DNA of 64,000 bases from Pseudonocardia ammonioxydans (lineage in GTDB: Bacteria; Actinomycetota; Actinomycetes; Mycobacteriales; Pseudonocardiaceae). The notes under the pieces are model-generated. The model saw only the letters and a program-made list of their open reading frames with translations, was not told the origin of the DNA and made no database searches. Below, in pieces: positions 61,623 to 64,000 of the stretch. Numbering within the stretch: the stretch's first letter is position 1; every line of letters begins with the position of its first letter. Location of the stretch: contig NZ_FOUY01000003.1 of the NCBI RefSeq assembly GCF_900115005.1, positions 62,001-126,000 on the forward strand, written 5' to 3'. Both the position numbers and the translations under genes were made by a program.

Positions 61623-62531
61623 TCACCGGGCGGGCGGGGGAGGATCGACCGGCGGGGGGTCGTCGTCGAACGCGAGCTGTGCGGAGAACGCCGCCCCGCA
61701 CCGGTCCAGGATCCGCTGCACCCGGGGTCGGACACGGTGCAGGACCAGCCGGTGCGAGGCCGGGAAACCCTCGGCGGCGTGCACGAACGCGACGGCCGAG
61801 GCGACGTCGACGAACCGCACCGAGGCCATGTCCAGCCCGATGTCGGCCGGTGCGTCGGCGGAGCGCAGCACGGCGTCGAGCTGCTGGTGCAGCAGGTTGG
61901 TGATCTTCGGCCGGTTGCTGTGGTCGATCTCCCCGGCCAGGCGCGCGTACCCGACCCCGAGCCGGACGATGCGCAGCAGCCCGTCGTCGTAGGCGCCGGT
62001 CAGCGCCAGGTGGTCGCGGTGCAGCGCGCGCATGATGTCGATCTGCTCGTCCGGGAAGTGCCCCGGGTCGTAGGTGCACAGCGCGGTGAGCGAGTCCTGG
62101 TTCTCGCGGACCAGCCGGGCCAGCAGGCCGTCGTACTCGGGCAGCGTGCCGGCGGCACCGGGCGCCATCGCGGAGTGCATCTGGCCGGTCAGCCGGGTGC
62201 CCGCCCAGCCCTGGGCGAGCGAGTGTGCCAGCTGGGCGCTGACGCCGGCGTGGACGTCGGGCAGCGCGGTCCGGAACGTCTGCCGGGTGACCTCCTCCGG
62301 CTGGATGTCGAGCTGTCCGCGGCGCAGCGGCCCGTCGATCTCGACGCCGTCCTCGGCCAGCCTGCGCAGCAACGCGTCGGCCGCCCCGTCGTCGTCGAAG
62401 TAGAGGACCCGCTCACCCCGGAGCAGCCCGTGCGCGACGAAGCCGGCCGCGATCTCGCCGAGGTGTTCGGCACTGTCCGGGATCGCGCAGACGTGATCGC
62501 CGGACGACAGATCGCCCGCCAGTTTGATCAC
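61623..62531 (-). CDS. MEDS-STAS protein, probable anti-sigma-factor antagonist
   Basis: 302 aa. An N-terminal MEDS domain (DLSSGDHVCAIPDSAEHLGEIAAGFVAHGLLRGERVLYFDDD) of about 190 residues is followed by a STAS domain (ITNLLHQQLDAVLRSADAPADIGLDMASVRFVDVASAVAFVHAAEG). The usual phosphorylatable Ser region reads DMASVRFVDVASAVAF. MEDS domains sense small ligands or cofactors in DcmR and stress regulators. It is the first gene of a two-gene operon with the MEDS-ATPase. The 294 bases upstream (62532-62825) hold no gene, and include the short palindrome CGGACGTCCG. Confidence 0.85.
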   Translation of the reverse strand: MIKLAGDLSSGDHVCAIPDSAEHLGEIAAGFVAHGLLRGERVLYFDDDGAADALLRRLAEDGVEIDGPLRRGQLDIQPEEVTRQTFRTALPDVHAGVSAQLAHSLAQGWAGTRLTGQMHSAMAPGAAGTLPEYDGLLARLVRENQDSLTALCTYDPGHFPDEQIDIMRALHRDHLALTGAYDDGLLRIVRLGVGYARLAGEIDHSNRPKITNLLHQQLDAVLRSADAPADIGLDMASVRFVDVASAVAFVHAAEGFPASHRLVLHRVRPRVQRILDRCGAAFSAQLAFDDDPPPVDPPPPAR

Positions 62532-62825
62532 GTATCACCTGCCGTGGCGCGCCCGCAGCAGTACGGGTACGCCCAGTCACGACTCCCGGGACGTATTCAC
62601 CGTACGGACGTCCGAACGCCACCCCGGAGACCTCGGAGCGTGCCGGGCGCCGAACAGACAGTGACACGCGACGAGCGGGCCGCGACCGGCCGGTGCGCGC
62701 GGGTGGACGCGACAGGGTGCTGGAAAGTACCGCCGTTCGGCGCACGGCAGTGACATCCGGGCGGGGGTGGCCGGCCGGGCCAGGACGGTGGGGCGCGTTC
62801 CGACCGTCCGGCCCAGCCGGTCGGG

Positions 62826-63389
62826 TCAGGACGGCGTCGTGACCGCGACCGAGGTGGTCGCGCTGCCCTTGATCGTCTGCAGGACGACGCAGTAGCGCTC
62901 GGTCAGCTTGATCAGCGTGGCGACCTTGTCCTCGGGGGCCTTCCCGGAGCCGCTGCGCGCGTCGATGTCGAAGGTCAGGCGGATCTCGCGGAAGCCGACC
63001 GGCGCGTCCTTGGCCACGCCCAGGGTGCCGCGGAAGTCGAGGTCGCCCTCGGCCCGCAGGCTGCCGTCGACCTCCATCTCGAGCGAGGTGGCGACCGCCC
63101 GCAGGGTCACGCCCGCGCAGGCGACCAGTGCCTCGAGCAGCATGTCGCCGGAGCAGAGCTGGGCGCCGTCGCCACCGGTGGCGGGGTGCAGGCCGGCCTC
63201 GGCCAGCGCCTGCCCGGTCGTCACCTTGCAGGAGACGCCGCTGCCCAGCTCGCCGTCCGCGGAGAGGGTGACCACCGCGGAGTCCGGGTCGTCCCGGTAC
63301 TGCTGCTTCAGCGGGGCCTGGATCTCCCGCAGTGCCGTGCTGTCGTTGCCGGTGGGTCCGGTGGTCTCTGTGTCCGTCACGGCCCCCAT
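62826..63389 (-). CDS. OsmC family protein
   Basis: 187 aa OsmC/Ohr fold with LKQQYRDDPDSAVVTL, SGDMLLEALVACAGVTLRAVAT (peroxidatic Cys in VACAG) and the second Cys in LTERYCVVLQTI. OsmC-type proteins are thiol-dependent peroxidases for organic hydroperoxides and act in the cytoplasm. The ATG at 63389 is chosen; GTG codons at 63395 and 63380 are also possible because the ribosome binding site region GGTGAGG is adjacent. It is divergent from the CDP-alcohol phosphatidyltransferase gene, with 56 bases between. Confidence 0.9.
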   Translation of the reverse strand: MGAVTDTETTGPTGNDSTALREIQAPLKQQYRDDPDSAVVTLSADGELGSGVSCKVTTGQALAEAGLHPATGGDGAQLCSGDMLLEALVACAGVTLRAVATSLEMEVDGSLRAEGDLDFRGTLGVAKDAPVGFREIRLTFDIDARSGSGKAPEDKVATLIKLTERYCVVLQTIKGSATTSVAVTTPS

Positions 63390-63433
63390 CCTCACCCACC
63401 GGGCGCGGTGCGCACAGTGGGGCGGGGGATGTC

Positions 63434-63448
63434 TAGGCTGGCCGTGTG
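63434..63448 (+). promoter_or_regulatory. -10 element and leaderless start of the CDP-alcohol phosphatidyltransferase gene
   Basis: TAGGCT (63434-63439) is six bases before the GTG at 63446, with no ribosome binding site. This fixes the start of the edge gene and matches the leaderless layout seen at several other genes in the window. Confidence 0.62.
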
Positions 63449-64000
63449 GGCGGGGAGGAGGAAGCCGGCCGGGCCGTACGGCGCAACGCCCGCGAGACGG
63501 TGCGCGAGGCGCGGGAGACGGCCCGGGACACCGTGCGGGACACGGTGCGCGAAGCGGTGCACGACGTCGCGGGCCCGCCCACCGGCGAGGACCGGCTCTG
63601 GACCGTCCCGAACGCGCTGAGCGTGCTGCGGCTGCTCGGCGTCCCGCTGTTCCTCTGGCTGATGCTGGGCCCGCAGGCCGACGGCTGGGCCGTGGCGGTG
63701 CTCGCGATCGGCGGGTTCACCGACTGGCTCGACGGCAAGCTCGCCCGGGTCCTCGACCAGTACAGCCGCCTCGGCGCGATGCTCGACCCGGCGGTGGACC
63801 GCCTCTACATCCTCGCCGCGCTGGTCGGTCTCGCGGTGCGCGACATCGTCCCGTGGTGGGCGGTGGCGGCACTGGTCGCGCGCGACGTCGTGCTGGCCGG
63901 CTGCGTGCTCGTGCTGCGGTGGCGCGGCTACGGCCCGTTCGAGGTCGTCTACCTCGGCAAGGCGGCCACGTTCGTCCTGCTCTACGCCTTCCCGCTGCTG
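63446..64000 (+). CDS. CDP-alcohol phosphatidyltransferase (runs off the right edge)
   Basis: 185 codons are present, without a stop. After a charged amphipathic N-terminal helix with repeated REAV/RDTV units (about residues 10-40) comes WTVPNALSVLRLLGVPLFLWLML. The family motif reads D-WLDGKLARVLDQYSRLG-AMLDPAVDR: the conserved Asp, DG, AR, G and two Asp residues are all in place. It transfers a phosphatidyl group from CDP-diacylglycerol to an alcohol in the membrane; relatives include PgsA and cardiolipin synthase-type enzymes. Which alcohol is used cannot be told from this part. Confidence 0.88.
   Translation, partial: MGGEEEAGRAVRRNARETVREARETARDTVRDTVREAVHDVAGPPTGEDRLWTVPNALSVLRLLGVPLFLWLMLGPQADGWAVAVLAIGGFTDWLDGKLARVLDQYSRLGAMLDPAVDRLYILAALVGLAVRDIVPWWAVAALVARDVVLAGCVLVLRWRGYGPFEVVYLGKAATFVLLYAFPLL

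Noticed and set aside
1-64000. tRNA, rRNA, insertion sequences, prophage or integrase genes
   Set aside because: No cloverleaf-like sequence, rRNA segment, transposase or recombinase motif was recognised on either strand by eye.

Overview
This is very high-GC actinobacterial chromosome. F420-dependent enzymes, HelD, a DUF742 protein, MEDS-domain stress regulators and many leaderless -10/start arrangements fit a Pseudonocardia-like genus; the genus is an inference. Most of the window is ordinary core or accessory metabolism on both strands, with gene ends often overlapping as GTGA or ATGA, so many operons look translationally coupled.

Left part (1-18 kb, mainly minus strand): the N-terminus of a secreted lipoprotein; a complete cytochrome bd operon cydA-cydB-cydD-cydC with a striking inverted-repeat operator upstream; a tightly coupled four-gene operon made of a Pls/PosA-type synthetase (adenylation + carrier + membrane/left-handed-helix domains), a BPL_N amidotransferase-like protein, a multi-pass acyltransferase-like protein and an M1 metallopeptidase lipoprotein; an orphan membrane protein; and a cytoplasmic YedY-like molybdo-oxidoreductase with its flavin reductase.

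Middle (18-31 kb, plus strand): methylmalonyl-CoA mutase mutA-mutB with its G-protein chaperone meaB, then the most interesting locus in the window. A GntR/FCD regulator and an MFS symporter precede an operon containing two genes with in-frame UGA codons in the motif U-G-S-C (UGSC selenoprotein family). Each UGA is followed at the expected distance by a bacterial SECIS-like hairpin. A thioredoxin-reductase-like flavoprotein with degenerate NADPH motifs lies between them, and two further genes downstream are homologous to the C-terminal half of the first selenoprotein. I read this as an uncharacterised selenium-dependent uptake and redox/catabolic system.

Right part (31-64 kb): VanZ/RDD membrane protein, SnoaL-like protein, aldolase, a truncated NAD-binding protein, zinc-dependent formaldehyde dehydrogenase-type enzyme, acyl-CoA dehydrogenase, an HSL-type esterase, an orphan DUF742 protein, F420-type luciferase-like enzymes including a convincing Fgd, a PAS-GGDEF-EAL protein, a DUF3516-type RNA helicase, a peculiar fusion of an inactivated ATP-dependent DNA-ligase module to a degenerate LytS-type kinase module, a beta-phosphoglucomutase/GH65 phosphorylase pair, HelD, an acyl desaturase, DinB, RecQ, a polysaccharide deacetylase, an enoyl-CoA hydratase, a BTAD/SARP-like regulator, two MEDS-domain regulators, OsmC and, at the right edge, a CDP-alcohol phosphatidyltransferase. 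Two copies of a 64-bp hairpin element start exactly on stop codons at 32.1 and 52.7 kb. No tRNA, rRNA, CRISPR array or insertion sequence was seen, and no gene-free stretch exceeds 300 bases.
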